The notes: generated from the letters alone by a model not told the origin. A DNA stretch of 57,173 nt from Rhodospirillales bacterium (GCA_030744625.1 JASLQF010000051.1:1-57173), one strand, 5' to 3'; positions 24,793 to 34,546 are shown, counted from the first letter of the stretch. Numbers and translations are program-made.

Positions 24793-25778
24793 AACACGTG
24801 ATACCGCCCCACCGCCGAGGGCACGATGATGTCCTCGCCGAATTCGTTGACCAGCGCCGTGACCGCCCGCCAGCCCGTGCAGTGGCCGGGCACGATGCGC
24901 GGCAGGCCGAACTCCTTCATGTCGCGAACGGTGTCAATGATGCGCTCCTCCATGCCGGGGCCGGACAGGTGGAAGCCGCCCATCACCGCGTAGAGCGGGA
25001 TGCCGTCGAAGACCTCGGCGGCGTGGCGGAGCACGTTGACGACGCCGGCGTGCGAACACGCGGTAAAAACGATGACCCCCTTGTCCTTGACGTTCACGGC
25101 GAGGAACCGCTCGTCCATGATCCAAGGGTCGGGTTCCCAGGTCTTGCCGTCCTCGGCGAGGCGCACGTGGCCGGCGTAGCCCGTCTCGTAGGGGGTGACG
25201 CGGGGGATCTCGCCGCTCGCGTAGAACATGTCGGATTGGAAGAACTGCTCGGCGGCCGAGCTGATGACGCCGGCCCCGTTCTTGATCAGGGTGAGGGGAT
25301 CGGGGATCTGCTTGTAAGGCACCAGCATGCCGCCGGGGCGCTGCACGGCGCGTTTGCGGAACATTTCGGGGTGCGCGTAGAAGGGCACCTCCCGGCCGCC
25401 GTTGCTCTTGCGGATGAGGTCCAGCGCCGCCAGCATGCCGCCGGCGTGGTCCCAGTGCCCGTGCGACAGCACGATGGCTTCGATCGCCCCGAAATCGACG
25501 TAGAGCCGGGCGCCGTTGCGGATGACGGCGTACCCTTCCGGCCCGCTGTCGAAGAGTACCGTGTGCGTGGTGTCCCCGGACTTGGCGGTGATGATCAGCG
25601 ACAGCCCGTGGCAGGCGCAGCAGATGTGCTCGCCGGCGATCTCCTTGAGGAAACCGCCGCGCAGCAGGTAGGCCCACTCGTGGGTTATGTCCTTGGGCAG
25701 GGTCGACAGGTTGTCGGTGACGTTGTCCACCAACACCTGGACCTCGACCCGTTCGACCGCATTCAGGGGAGGAGACAT
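24789..25778 (-). CDS. MBL-fold metallo-hydrolase (dihydropteroate synthase-type MBL group)
   Basis: The 329-residue protein has the metal motif SHGHWDHAGG (H106, H108, D110, H111), preceded by LLFDSGPEGYAVIRN and followed by the internal ACSHAGVVNVL and VMGGFHL. These resemble the MBL group that includes the beta-ribofuranosylaminobenzene-phosphate synthase-like proteins; the true substrate is unknown. The apparent 503-residue reading from 26300 only adds the antisense of the DUF1989 gene, so I start at the ATG at 25778. It lies 31 bases downstream of the DUF1989 gene in the same direction. Confidence 0.87.
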   Translation of the reverse strand: MSPPLNAVERVEVQVLVDNVTDNLSTLPKDITHEWAYLLRGGFLKEIAGEHICCACHGLSLIITAKSGDTTHTVLFDSGPEGYAVIRNGARLYVDFGAIEAIVLSHGHWDHAGGMLAALDLIRKSNGGREVPFYAHPEMFRKRAVQRPGGMLVPYKQIPDPLTLIKNGAGVISSAAEQFFQSDMFYASGEIPRVTPYETGYAGHVRLAEDGKTWEPDPWIMDERFLAVNVKDKGVIVFTACSHAGVVNVLRHAAEVFDGIPLYAVMGGFHLSGPGMEERIIDTVRDMKEFGLPRIVPGHCTGWRAVTALVNEFGEDIIVPSAVGRYHVF

Positions 25779-25809
25779 GATTCTTTTGCTACCCGGTGCC
25801 CGGGGTGCC

Positions 25810-26439
25810 TTATTCGTCGTACACCTGGACCTGAAGCGCGCGGCCCATGGACGGACACGCGCTGAGCGCGCACAGCGCGTCCATGCGCGCCACGAAGTCG
25901 ATGTAGTCGCCGGGCTTGCTGCGGCCGTCCTCGAGCACGAACGTCCCCTTGTCGCAGTCGTAGTCCAGGGTCTGGAAGAGGTTGATGGGGTCGGGGATGT
26001 TGTGGGGCGCGATGGGCCACTCCTTGAGCGCCTTCTGAAGCACCTCGTAGCAGCCGAACGGCGGCACACCGAGGGGGCCGCCGACGCCCATGTCGGACTT
26101 GGAGAAGCCGTGGTAGTCCTTGTTCGCGAAGTTCTCGTAGACCCAGGCCGAGCACATGCCGTACTGCAAATCGTGGATGCCGTAGGTGTCCTCGGCGATG
26201 GAAAGGATCGGGTTGTTGTCGCGGGAATACAGGTGGTCCCCCACGGACAGCAGGAACTTGCCCTGGTTGGCCTTGGTCCGCGCCTGGCTGAATCGCTCAT
26301 CGAGGTCGTTGGCGTTGAAGGCGACGAAGTCCCCGATGGGGCCGCCTTCCACGTCGATGACGCGGATGTGCTGGCCCTTTTTCACGACCCAGGCGCCGCC
26401 CTCGCGGCCGGGCAGGGTGACGTCTGTGATGATGTTCAT
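25810..26439 (-). CDS. DUF1989 / urea carboxylase-associated family protein
   Basis: This 209-residue protein matches the DUF1989 pattern found in proteins encoded beside urea amidolyase and similar amide-metabolising operons: VKKGQHIRVIDVEGGPIGDFVAFNAND, then LSVGDHLYSRDNNPI, CSAWVYENF and a late LEDGRSKPGDYIDFVARMDALCALSACP. A cysteine pair near the C-terminus may bind metal. No urea carboxylase gene is here. With the MBL gene it forms a two-gene - strand unit between the two molybdenum hydroxylase operons. Confidence 0.87.
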   Translation of the reverse strand: MNIITDVTLPGREGGAWVVKKGQHIRVIDVEGGPIGDFVAFNANDLDERFSQARTKANQGKFLLSVGDHLYSRDNNPILSIAEDTYGIHDLQYGMCSAWVYENFANKDYHGFSKSDMGVGGPLGVPPFGCYEVLQKALKEWPIAPHNIPDPINLFQTLDYDCDKGTFVLEDGRSKPGDYIDFVARMDALCALSACPSMGRALQVQVYDE

Positions 26440-26676
26440 GGAACCTCCCCCGCTTTACGCTGTCGGTTGCCGGACGTGCCGCAAGGCCACCGATGCCTGC
26501 GATGCCCGCGACGTCCCGCAGCTGTCCGGTGATCGCCGCGCCATCCTGTCAGATGGCCGGCGCCAAGACAACGGGCAACGGGGCTGCCCCGGCACGGCAC
26601 TTCATTGGAAGACGGCGCCCGTGCTATCGTCGACCGCCGGCTTCGGCGCGGCAAGACCAAGGGGGGCGGAGCGCGC

Positions 26677-27945
26677 GTGACCAACCCGAATGCCGAGGCC
26701 GCGTCGAAGGCCCGCCAGGGCGGTGTGCGCGCTTTCGTCGTGGTCGTGCTGCCGTTCTCGTGCGGCTATTACGTGTCTTATCTGTACCGCTCGGTGAACG
26801 CGGTGATCGCGCCGCAACTGGTCGCCGAGTTCGGGCTCGACGCCGCCGACCTCGGGTTTCTGACGGCGGCCTATTTCTTCAGCTTCGGGGTGGTGCAGCT
26901 TCCTCTCGGCGTGGTGCTCGACCGCTATGGGCCGCGCACGGTGTTGGCGGTGCTGCTCGCCATCGCCGCCGCCGGCTCCGTCTTGTTCGGCGTCGGCAAC
27001 TCCATGTTCGCACTCGTCGCCGGCCGTTCGCTGATCGGGCTCGGCGTAAGCGCCACCATGATGGGAAGCTTCAAGGCCATCACCCTGTGGTTCCCGCAGG
27101 GCCGCTGGCCCGTGATCAACGGGGTCTTCATGGCCATGGGCGGGGCGGGGGCGATGTCGGCGACGACACCCATCGAGGCCTTGCTCGCCTTTACCGACTG
27201 GCGTGGGATTTTCCTGGCCATGGCCGCCGTCACGGCGGGGGTCGCGGTGCTGATCCTGCTGGTCGTGCCCGAACGGCGGGACGAGGCGGAGGCTGACCAA
27301 CAGGTTGGGCAGATCGAGGGGCTCAAGGTCATCTACCGCGACCGCTTCTTCTGGCGGGTCGCCCCCTTGACCTTCATCTGCCAGGCCACCCAGCTCGCCA
27401 TCCTGGGGCTGTGGTCGGGCCCGTGGCTGCGCGACGTGGCCGGTCTCGACCGGGGCGGGGTGGCGACATCACTTTTCATCATCGCCGCCGGCCTGACCCT
27501 TGGCTTCGCCGGCCTCGGGCTGCTCGCCAATTTGGCCGAACGGTGCGGGATGGCGCTCATTCGCTTCACCGGAACCGGCATCCTTGTCATGATGGCGGCG
27601 CTCGCCGCCATCGTCTTCGAGGCAGCTCCGGGATCCGTGTGGCCGTGGTTCATCTTCGGGTTCATGAGCAACGTCGCCGTCCTCAACCTGCCCGTTCTGT
27701 CGCGTTATTTTCCCCTGTCCTACAGCGGGCGCGTCTTCACCAGCGTCAATCTCTTCGTGATCCTCGGTGCCTTCGCCGTGCAGTCCGGCATCGGCGCCAT
27801 CATCGACCTGTGGCCGGTGACGGCGCACGGAGGCTACGACCGCGAGGCCTACCGGGTGGCCTTCGGCGCCATGCTCGGCCTCGAGGCCCTCGCCTTCCTG
27901 TGGTTCCTTGTGCCCCACGAAAGGCGCGCCGGGCGCCGGGCTTGA
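26677..27945 (+). CDS. Major facilitator superfamily transporter
   Basis: This 422-residue MFS carrier has twelve predicted membrane segments. The loop 2-3 signature is LGVVLDRYGPRTVLAVLLA, and GRSLIGLGVSATMMGSFKAI follows. I chose the GTG at 26677 behind AAGGGGGGCGGA; the upstream extension to 26605 starts at TTG and has no ribosome site. The gene is divergent from the DUF1989 gene. It probably imports or exports the compound metabolised by the surrounding operons. The 237-bp gap upstream holds no gene that I can see. Confidence 0.88.
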   Translation: MTNPNAEAASKARQGGVRAFVVVVLPFSCGYYVSYLYRSVNAVIAPQLVAEFGLDAADLGFLTAAYFFSFGVVQLPLGVVLDRYGPRTVLAVLLAIAAAGSVLFGVGNSMFALVAGRSLIGLGVSATMMGSFKAITLWFPQGRWPVINGVFMAMGGAGAMSATTPIEALLAFTDWRGIFLAMAAVTAGVAVLILLVVPERRDEAEADQQVGQIEGLKVIYRDRFFWRVAPLTFICQATQLAILGLWSGPWLRDVAGLDRGGVATSLFIIAAGLTLGFAGLGLLANLAERCGMALIRFTGTGILVMMAALAAIVFEAAPGSVWPWFIFGFMSNVAVLNLPVLSRYFPLSYSGRVFTSVNLFVILGAFAVQSGIGAIIDLWPVTAHGGYDREAYRVAFGAMLGLEALAFLWFLVPHERRAGRRA

Positions 27946-28072
27946 AGCGCCCGCCGGCATCTATTGTTTCGCGCCCGGGCGGCCGATAGGATGCGCCCCA
28001 CGGCTATTCCGCCGATGCCTACTTGTGGTCCGACATGGAACGCGTCAAGCCCGTTCGCGCGGTGGTGCGGCC

Positions 28073-30349
28073 TTAGGCCTGGTCCAGTTCGTCCTGTTCG
28101 ACGAGACCCGCGACCACCCTTTCCGGCGTCAGGGGAAGCTCGGTGAGTTCGGTGCCCAACGCATGGTTGACCGCGTTCACGATGGCGGGTGCCATCGGGA
28201 CCGTCGCCACCTCGCCCAGGGCCTTTCCACCGTACGGGCCGGTCGTTTCCTTGGATTCGACGAACAGCACCTGGACGCGCGGCATTTCGGGGGCGTTCAA
28301 CACTTGATAGCGGCTCAAGCTGTTGCCCTTGGTTTGCCCCGTATCGGGGTCGATATCCAGGTCTTCCAACAGGGCGTAACCGATCCCCATATGGATGCCG
28401 CCATGAACTTGCCCTTCGGCCAACGTCAAGTTTATGGGCTGCCCGATATCGTGCACGGCGAGCACATCCATGACCCTGGTCAGGCCGGTCAGGGTATCGA
28501 CTTCGACCTCGACGAAACAGGCCGCGTACGAGCCGGGATTGGCCCGTGGCTTGAAATGGTGCGTGACGGAGATGTCCTCCGGGGAGCGCTGCCGCGCGAA
28601 ACCGGCAAGTTCCCTTAGGCTCATCCGTCGATCGCCGCCGTAATTAGAGCGGATCTGATTGTCTTTCAGGGTCAGATCATCCGGCGAACTATTGAAGGCG
28701 AGAGCCGCCACTTCGAGTATCTTCGCCTTGAGCATTAGGGAAGCCTCTTGCGCGCACTCGCCAACGATATAGGTCACGCGACTGGCCCGCGATCCCGGGT
28801 CGAACGCGCACGTACCGGTATCTGCTTCCGGGACGGCGACCATTTCCGGCGATGCCCCCACGGCCTCGGCAACGATCTGCCGCATGATCGTGACCGTTCC
28901 GCAACCGAGGTCGTGCAGCGGCGAAACGAGATGCAAGCCGCCATCGTCCCGCAGGCTCAGGGTGGCGGCCGCGTTCTCGGGGTAAGCGCCGAAGTGCCCG
29001 TTGCCATGGGTCGCGCAGGACATGCCGACCCCCCGCTTGCGCCGCCCGTCTCCCCTGGGCCGGTTGCGCTTGTTCTTCCAGTCGAAGGCCTCGGCGCCTT
29101 CCTTGACGCATTCGATAATCCGCGCATTACCGACGGATGGTCCTCCGGCGGGGTCGTCATCGAAGGGCTCGACGAGGTTCTTGAGACGCAGCTCGACCGG
29201 ATCCATGCCAAGGCGCCGCGCCGCATGTTCGAGGTTGATCTCCGTGATCGCGTGGATTTGCGATGATCCATAGCCTCTGTAGGCCCCGCCGATCGGCGTA
29301 TTGGTGTACACGGACCAACCGCGAAAGCGCTGGTTGCCGATCTTGTAAAGTCGTCCGAGCCGCCGCGCCATGGCGCCGACCACCATGTTGCCGCCGGACC
29401 GATAGGCGCCGGCGTCGCCGATCGCTTGAATGTCGCGGGCCAGGATCTTCCCGTCCTTGTCGAACGCGGTCTTGACCCGCCCGACCGCGGCGTTTCTGGT
29501 TCGCGTCGAAACGATGGATCCGTAGCGGTCGAGCTGGAGCATGACCGGCCGTTTGGTCACCCGGGAAAAGAAGGCGCACAGCGGCTCCAAAACCGGCTCC
29601 GACTTGCCCCCGAAAGAGCCGCCCGTGGGGGCCTTGATGACGCGGATTCTGTCGTCGGGAAGGCTCAACGCCTTGGCCACGATGAACTTGACCGCAAACA
29701 CGCTCTGGCACGGCGTGTGGACGGTAATGCTTCCGTCCCTCTCCGCAACGGCGAGGCAGACATGATTCTCGATCGCGCAATGATGTGTCTTGGGCGTCTT
29801 GACGCGATCCTCCACGACCAGGTGCGCCCTGGCGAAAGCTTCGTCGGTGTTGCCGTACTCGACGGTCATGTCGCTGATCGGGTTTTCGTATATGGGGAGC
29901 GTCTCGGGATCCCGGCTGACATTGCGGGCCGCGAAGGCCTCTTCGATATCGAAGACGGCAGGCAGTTCCTCGTAGTCGACTTCGATCAGGGCGGCCGCGT
30001 GTTCGGCGGTGGCTTCGTCTGCGGCCACCACCGCGGCGACGCGATCACCGACAAAACGCACAACCGGCGAAAACAGCCGTTCATCGGGGACAAAGTCCTG
30101 CTCGGCAATCCACAGGGCGCTGTTGTAATACGTGGCCGGGGTGTTCTCGTGGGAGAATATGGCGATCACGCCGGGCACGGCGGCGGCCTTGGCCGTGTCG
30201 ATGGATTTGATCTTAGCGTGAGGATGCGGGCTGAGCAGAAGTTTCGCATGAAGCATGCGGTCCAACTTCATATCGCCGGTGTAAGCCAGGCTTCCGCTGG
30301 CCTTCGGGGTGCCGCTGGAGATCGGCAGACTGGTCCCTATATACGTCAT
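28073..30349 (-). CDS. Molybdenum hydroxylase large subunit, operon B
   Basis: The 758-residue molybdopterin subunit has GTPKASGSLAYTGDM at the N-terminus, GGSFGGK in place of the more usual GGGFGGK, a cofactor loop with SCATHGNGHFGAY, and the likely catalytic glutamate in YGGKALGEVATVP. It is only distantly similar to the large subunit of operon A. Its ATG overlaps the stop of the FAD gene (ATGA), so translation is coupled. Gene order FeS-FAD-large is the reverse of operon A, so this is not a simple local duplication. Confidence 0.92.
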   Translation of the reverse strand: MTYIGTSLPISSGTPKASGSLAYTGDMKLDRMLHAKLLLSPHPHAKIKSIDTAKAAAVPGVIAIFSHENTPATYYNSALWIAEQDFVPDERLFSPVVRFVGDRVAAVVAADEATAEHAAALIEVDYEELPAVFDIEEAFAARNVSRDPETLPIYENPISDMTVEYGNTDEAFARAHLVVEDRVKTPKTHHCAIENHVCLAVAERDGSITVHTPCQSVFAVKFIVAKALSLPDDRIRVIKAPTGGSFGGKSEPVLEPLCAFFSRVTKRPVMLQLDRYGSIVSTRTRNAAVGRVKTAFDKDGKILARDIQAIGDAGAYRSGGNMVVGAMARRLGRLYKIGNQRFRGWSVYTNTPIGGAYRGYGSSQIHAITEINLEHAARRLGMDPVELRLKNLVEPFDDDPAGGPSVGNARIIECVKEGAEAFDWKNKRNRPRGDGRRKRGVGMSCATHGNGHFGAYPENAAATLSLRDDGGLHLVSPLHDLGCGTVTIMRQIVAEAVGASPEMVAVPEADTGTCAFDPGSRASRVTYIVGECAQEASLMLKAKILEVAALAFNSSPDDLTLKDNQIRSNYGGDRRMSLRELAGFARQRSPEDISVTHHFKPRANPGSYAACFVEVEVDTLTGLTRVMDVLAVHDIGQPINLTLAEGQVHGGIHMGIGYALLEDLDIDPDTGQTKGNSLSRYQVLNAPEMPRVQVLFVESKETTGPYGGKALGEVATVPMAPAIVNAVNHALGTELTELPLTPERVVAGLVEQDELDQA

Positions 30350-31254
30350 GCCGGTACGGCGTCTTCTCGTTGGAGACCGGTTTTCTCGGCAAACAGGTCG
30401 TGCATGACGTCCTCTCCCAGGCCCTTGATAGCATGCCGCTTGTAAGGCCGGGAAATTCGGCCCGGAATTGCCTGATCGATCATAACCGGTAAATGGTCCA
30501 CGAAGTCACGGATGAGTTCGCGGTCGACGCGCCGTCGTTCAAGGATCTGTTCCGCCGAGGTCAGCCGCAGCGGTATTCCCCCGATCGAGCCCGCCGCGAC
30601 CCTGGCGGCATCTATTCGATTGCTGCTCTCGTCGTACTTTACGACCGCGCAAAGGTTCAGCTTGGAAATGGTCATCACTCCTCGCCGACCGACCTTCTGG
30701 AAGGCGCTCAGGTGGCTTCCATTATTCAGCTTCGGAATTTTCACTTCGGTGATCAGGTCGCCGTTGCCGAGGCAGGTTTGTCTGTCGCCAAGGATTACCT
30801 CGTCGATCGGCGCCTTTCTGAGTTGGCCATCCTTGCCGAGGATCGACACTTCGGCGTCGAGGCACCACAAGACAGGGAGGGTGTCCCCGCAGGGCGAGGC
30901 GGTGGCGATGTTCCCGCCGATCGTGCCGCGATTCCTGATCTGCACCGATCCGATCACTTCGACCGCCTTGACGAGGCAATTGAAGTGCCGCCCCAGCACG
31001 GCGTCCTGCAAGATCCGGGTAAAGCTCGTCGCCGCACCAATTCGAAAACAATCGGTGTCGGATTCGATGAAGGACAACTCCGGCAATCGCGAAATGTCGA
31101 CGGCCAAATCCGGTTTCGACAGGTGGCCGATTTTCAAATCGATGATGAAATCCGTGGCACCGCAGACGAACAAAATCCGCCCGTCCCGATTTGAGATCAG
31201 ATGCGAGAGCTCTTTCAGGCTGGCCGGGCTGGCGATGTCGCGGGCCAACGTCAT
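30346..31254 (-). CDS. Molybdenum hydroxylase FAD-binding subunit, operon B
   Basis: Starting from ATG at 31254 behind GGAGGAA, the product has 302 residues. FVCGATDFIIDLKIG and IRNRGTIGGNIATASPCGDTLPVL are the two FAD-contact motifs of this subunit family. It resembles the XdhB branch that uses NAD or another soluble acceptor. It overlaps both neighbours by four bases. A longer reading to 31335 only adds the antisense of the FeS gene's end. Confidence 0.92.
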   Translation of the reverse strand: MTLARDIASPASLKELSHLISNRDGRILFVCGATDFIIDLKIGHLSKPDLAVDISRLPELSFIESDTDCFRIGAATSFTRILQDAVLGRHFNCLVKAVEVIGSVQIRNRGTIGGNIATASPCGDTLPVLWCLDAEVSILGKDGQLRKAPIDEVILGDRQTCLGNGDLITEVKIPKLNNGSHLSAFQKVGRRGVMTISKLNLCAVVKYDESSNRIDAARVAAGSIGGIPLRLTSAEQILERRRVDRELIRDFVDHLPVMIDQAIPGRISRPYKRHAIKGLGEDVMHDLFAEKTGLQREDAVPA

Positions 31255-31730
31255 AGGCGTTCCTCCCGGTCCCGAGGCGGAAGTAAAGCGGCCTCGATCG
31301 CCTTGATAATATTGAGATAGCCGGTGCAGCGGCAAAGATTCCCAGCCAATGCATCACGAATAGCGTGGCGCGTTGGGCGCGGCTCGCGCAACAACAGCGC
31401 CTTGGCGGCCATGATCATTCCCGGCGAGCAATAGCCACACTGGATGGCTCCGTGCTCGACAAAGGCCTCCTGAATCTTGTCCAGAGCATCCTGTTGCGCC
31501 AAACCTTCGACGGTGACGATCCTACGGCCCGTGGCCTGGATAGCCAGAACGAGGCATGAGTTCACGGCCATGTCGTCCATGAGGACCGTGCAGGCGCCGC
31601 ATTCGCCTTCCCGGCAACCTTCCTTGACGCCGGTCAAGTCGAGCTTGCTCCTCAGGACATCGGAAAGGAGCTCGCTGCCCGATACGTCAACTTCGAGGTC
31701 TTCTCCGTTAATGTTCAGATCCAGTTTCAT
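31251..31730 (-). CDS. Molybdenum hydroxylase 2Fe-2S subunit, operon B
   Basis: This 159-residue subunit has a ferredoxin-type site GCREGECGACTVLMD with NSC, and a second site from CGYCSPGM and CRCTGY. I chose the ATG at 31730 (MKLDLNINGE), preceded by GAGAAGA, over the upstream extension. It is the first gene of the operon; the promoter should lie within 31731-31980, where no gene is seen. Confidence 0.92.
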   Translation of the reverse strand: MKLDLNINGEDLEVDVSGSELLSDVLRSKLDLTGVKEGCREGECGACTVLMDDMAVNSCLVLAIQATGRRIVTVEGLAQQDALDKIQEAFVEHGAIQCGYCSPGMIMAAKALLLREPRPTRHAIRDALAGNLCRCTGYLNIIKAIEAALLPPRDREERL

Positions 31731-31980
31731 GAACGGTCTTCTCGGCGGTCTGCCCGACGAACGACACCACTTTATCAAAATAAACCGGATGCCGTTGGCT
31801 GCCAAATCCCAACCGGTGGCCTTACGATGGCGCGGCGCGGCCACTCGGGCACGCTTCGCCAGCTATAAAGGTTCCCGTAATGAAGAAGAATGCCGCGCGA
31901 AAACGCAGGAGCCGAGTGGCGGAAGCACCCACCAGGGCAACTGACGATGAAAGGCGATTCCCGCCTCGAATCGCCCGCCT

Positions 31981-33105
31981 CTAGATTTCGCCCCACACCT
32001 CCTCGGCGATCTCGACGACGTGGCGCAGCTTCGCCTTTTCATCCTCTTCGGTCACCGGGTTGCCTTGGTAGAGGCTGGCGAAGCCGCATTGCGGGCTTAG
32101 CGCCAGCTGTTCCAGGGGAACGAATTGCGCCGCCTCGTCGATGCGGCGCTTGATCTCGTCCTTGGGTTCGAGTTGCGGCTTCTTCGACGTGATGAGGCCG
32201 AGCACGACAAGCTTGTTGGCGCCTTGGAGGTGGCGCAGGGGCGAGAAATCGCCGGAGCGCGGCTCGTCGTACTCCATGAAATAGCAGTCGACCTCCATCT
32301 CGCCCAACAGGGCTTCGGCGACGGGATCGTAGCCACCCTCCGCCACCCAGGCGCCGCGCACGTTGCCGCGGCACATATGCACGCCGACGACTTGCCCCTC
32401 GGGCCGGTTGCGGATGCATTCGTTGATCATCTGGGTGTAGAAGCTGGGCAGGGTATCGGGGTCCTCGCCGATGCCGCGGTAGCGCTCCTGGAACTTGGGG
32501 TCGCAGATGTGGGCGAAATTGGTGTCGTCGATCTGCACGAAGTTGCAGCCGGCCTCCCACAGGGCGTGGAGTTCGGCATTGTAGACCTCGGCCAAGGCGG
32601 CGATGAGCGCGTCCTTGTCCGGGTAGATGTCCTTGTTGATGCCGGCCCAGCCGCCGCGCGCGTACATGTAGACAGGCGAGGGCATGCACACCTTGACCGT
32701 CTTGTCGGTGAGGGCCTGGGTGAACTTGAAGTCCTCCACCAGCAGGCCTCCCTTGGGCCAGCCCAGCTTGCCGGTGACCTCGAGAACGGGGGGCGCGTAT
32801 TCGATGTCCCCGTCGTCGTAGTGCATGTGGAACTCGATGCGGCCGGTGAGTTCGACGCCCTCGATCTTGGTCAGGATCGGGGTGTGGAACTCGTAGCGCC
32901 GGAACTCGCCATCGGTGATCGTCGGAATTCCCGTCTCTTCCTGCAGCTTGACCACCTCGCGGATATGGCGGTCCTCGATCTCGTGGCGCACCTCGTCCGC
33001 CATCTCGCCCGCTTCGCTCTTCTCGATGGCGTCCTTGAGTTCGGCCGGCCTGAGCAGGCTTCCCACCTGGTCCGCCCGGAACGGCGGTTTTCCGTTGCTT
33101 GCCAT
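31981..33105 (-). CDS. MetE C-terminal-like (cobalamin-independent) methyltransferase
   Basis: This 374-residue protein resembles the catalytic C-terminal half of cobalamin-independent methionine synthase: FRADQVGSLLRP at the start, TDGEFRR, FVQIDDTNFAHICD, a Cys/His zinc site in GVHMCRGN, and a second Cys in SPQCGFAS. The N-terminal substrate half of full-length MetE is absent, as in archaeal-type and demethylating relatives. It transfers a methyl group between a donor and a thiol or folate. The MetF-like gene 138 bases away in the same direction supports a C1 role. Confidence 0.88.
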   Translation of the reverse strand: MASNGKPPFRADQVGSLLRPAELKDAIEKSEAGEMADEVRHEIEDRHIREVVKLQEETGIPTITDGEFRRYEFHTPILTKIEGVELTGRIEFHMHYDDGDIEYAPPVLEVTGKLGWPKGGLLVEDFKFTQALTDKTVKVCMPSPVYMYARGGWAGINKDIYPDKDALIAALAEVYNAELHALWEAGCNFVQIDDTNFAHICDPKFQERYRGIGEDPDTLPSFYTQMINECIRNRPEGQVVGVHMCRGNVRGAWVAEGGYDPVAEALLGEMEVDCYFMEYDEPRSGDFSPLRHLQGANKLVVLGLITSKKPQLEPKDEIKRRIDEAAQFVPLEQLALSPQCGFASLYQGNPVTEEDEKAKLRHVVEIAEEVWGEI

Positions 33106-33243
33106 GGATGCTATCCCTCCCTTTGATAAAACGCCCGCTTCGGCGTCATCGCCTTTCCGGGCCGGTGGCAGTTGGTTGCCTCATTCTAGGATACCCGATT
33201 GGGCCGGTACAGGCCGGCCTCCAGCCGACCGCCACCTCCGCCG

Positions 33244-34242
33244 TCAGCCGGGCGTGGCGTCGACGTCGAACCGCGCGCCGCCCTCGCGAAAGGTGAATTT
33301 CCCGTCGATGGTCGCATGGAGCCATTGGGCGGTGTGCCTCAGGCCGCCGAAGGGAAAGAAGTGGACGCCGGCGATGGCGCATTCGGGGTCGGCGCGATGC
33401 TGGGCCAAGGCCGCGATCATCTGGTCGGGCGCCGGTATGGCGACAACGTTGGCCATGCTGGAGGCATTCTGGGTAAGCAGGCGCATGGAAGGGCCGATGC
33501 CGCAGCCAAGCGCGTATTTTATCAGGGTCCTCAAGCTGGCAAGCCCAGGCATCCCGACGTGGACAGGCAGGAGGTTGGCGTCCTCCCGGATGCTGCGCTC
33601 CCAGGTGACGATTGCCGAGGCGTCGAAACCGAACTGGGTGACGATGTAAAACTCGGCCGCTGAGCGCGCCGCGTAGGCATTCTTGCGGACCAGGGCGTCG
33701 CGCAGCACGGATCGCCCCATGGCCCGGTTGCCCTCGGGATGGCCGGCGACGCCGATCTTGCCTATGCCGTAGCGCTCAAAAAGGCCGGTTTCCAGGACGT
33801 CCAGGGTGCTTTCGAAGGGGCCGACGGGGCTGCGGTAGTCACCGGCGATGAACAAAATCTGTTCGACGTCGGCCTCACCGCTGAGGCGGGCCAGGTATTC
33901 CGCGAGCCGCTCGCGGTGGGTGAGGGAGCGCGCCGCCAGGTGCGGCACGGGATGGAAGCCCTCGCCCCGCAGGCGTTTGGCCAGTTCGATGACGCCGTCG
34001 TAGGCGGACCCCGGGACGTGGGCGATGTAGACCACCGTTCCCGGCCGCAGATGGTCGCGGTAATCGGCGATCCTTGCCGCCTCGCGGGGCGTCGTCTCGA
34101 TGGAGAATGCGCTCAGGAAGTCGATGATCCGGTGGCGCGCCGCCGCCTCGTCCCAGGCGCCGCCGGAAGGCGTCTCGCCCGGTGGCGGCGCGATCACCGC
34201 GCCAGCCCGCGTACCATCGTCCTCTGGTCTCGGTTCCGGCAT
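33244..34242 (-). CDS. Methylenetetrahydrofolate reductase (MetF)-like protein
   Basis: This 332-residue TIM-barrel protein has FSIETTPREAARI (about 46-58), corresponding to FEFFPP-type starts in MetF, then YIAHVPG, GFHPVPHLAARSLT and ILFIAGDYRSPVGPFEST, matching the folate- and FAD-binding parts. It differs from housekeeping MetF by a proline-rich N-terminus of about 35 residues. It probably interconverts methylene- and methyl-tetrahydrofolate for the adjacent methyltransferase, perhaps in O- or S-demethylation rather than methionine synthesis. Confidence 0.85.
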   Translation of the reverse strand: MPEPRPEDDGTRAGAVIAPPPGETPSGGAWDEAAARHRIIDFLSAFSIETTPREAARIADYRDHLRPGTVVYIAHVPGSAYDGVIELAKRLRGEGFHPVPHLAARSLTHRERLAEYLARLSGEADVEQILFIAGDYRSPVGPFESTLDVLETGLFERYGIGKIGVAGHPEGNRAMGRSVLRDALVRKNAYAARSAAEFYIVTQFGFDASAIVTWERSIREDANLLPVHVGMPGLASLRTLIKYALGCGIGPSMRLLTQNASSMANVVAIPAPDQMIAALAQHRADPECAIAGVHFFPFGGLRHTAQWLHATIDGKFTFREGGARFDVDATPG

Positions 34243-34370
34243 GGTCGCCTCGCGGTATCCCCGAGTTCGCCGCGCCCCCGCTGCGAGGCGGGCACGACCC
34301 GGAAAATTAAACGGCTAACCTCGGCCAATGTCAATAAAATTTATCCCATATTTAGAATTAAAAATTATAA

Positions 34371-34384
34371 TGGGCAAAATCCCA
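34371..34384. promoter_or_regulatory. TGGG-N6-CCCA inverted repeat, site 1 (exact)
   Basis: TGGGCAAAATCCCA. First of a cluster of five similarly spaced short dyads in the AT-rich gap. Confidence 0.5.
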
Positions 34385-34546
34385 CTGTCCCACACATCCG
34401 TCCATCTCATGCATCTATAGGAAATAGCTTACTAGTATCATTGTATAAATTTAATAATCTCCTTGAAATTTTACGACTTGAGCGGGCTCACTTTCCCTAA
34501 AATTCTATCTTATGGCTCACAAACATGCGTATCTGCCGAGTGCATA

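Noticed and set aside
25810..26300. Apparent N-terminal extension giving a 503-residue MBL protein
   Set aside because: The extra residues are the out-of-frame reading of the DUF1989 gene; the MBL fold starts after the ATG at 25778.
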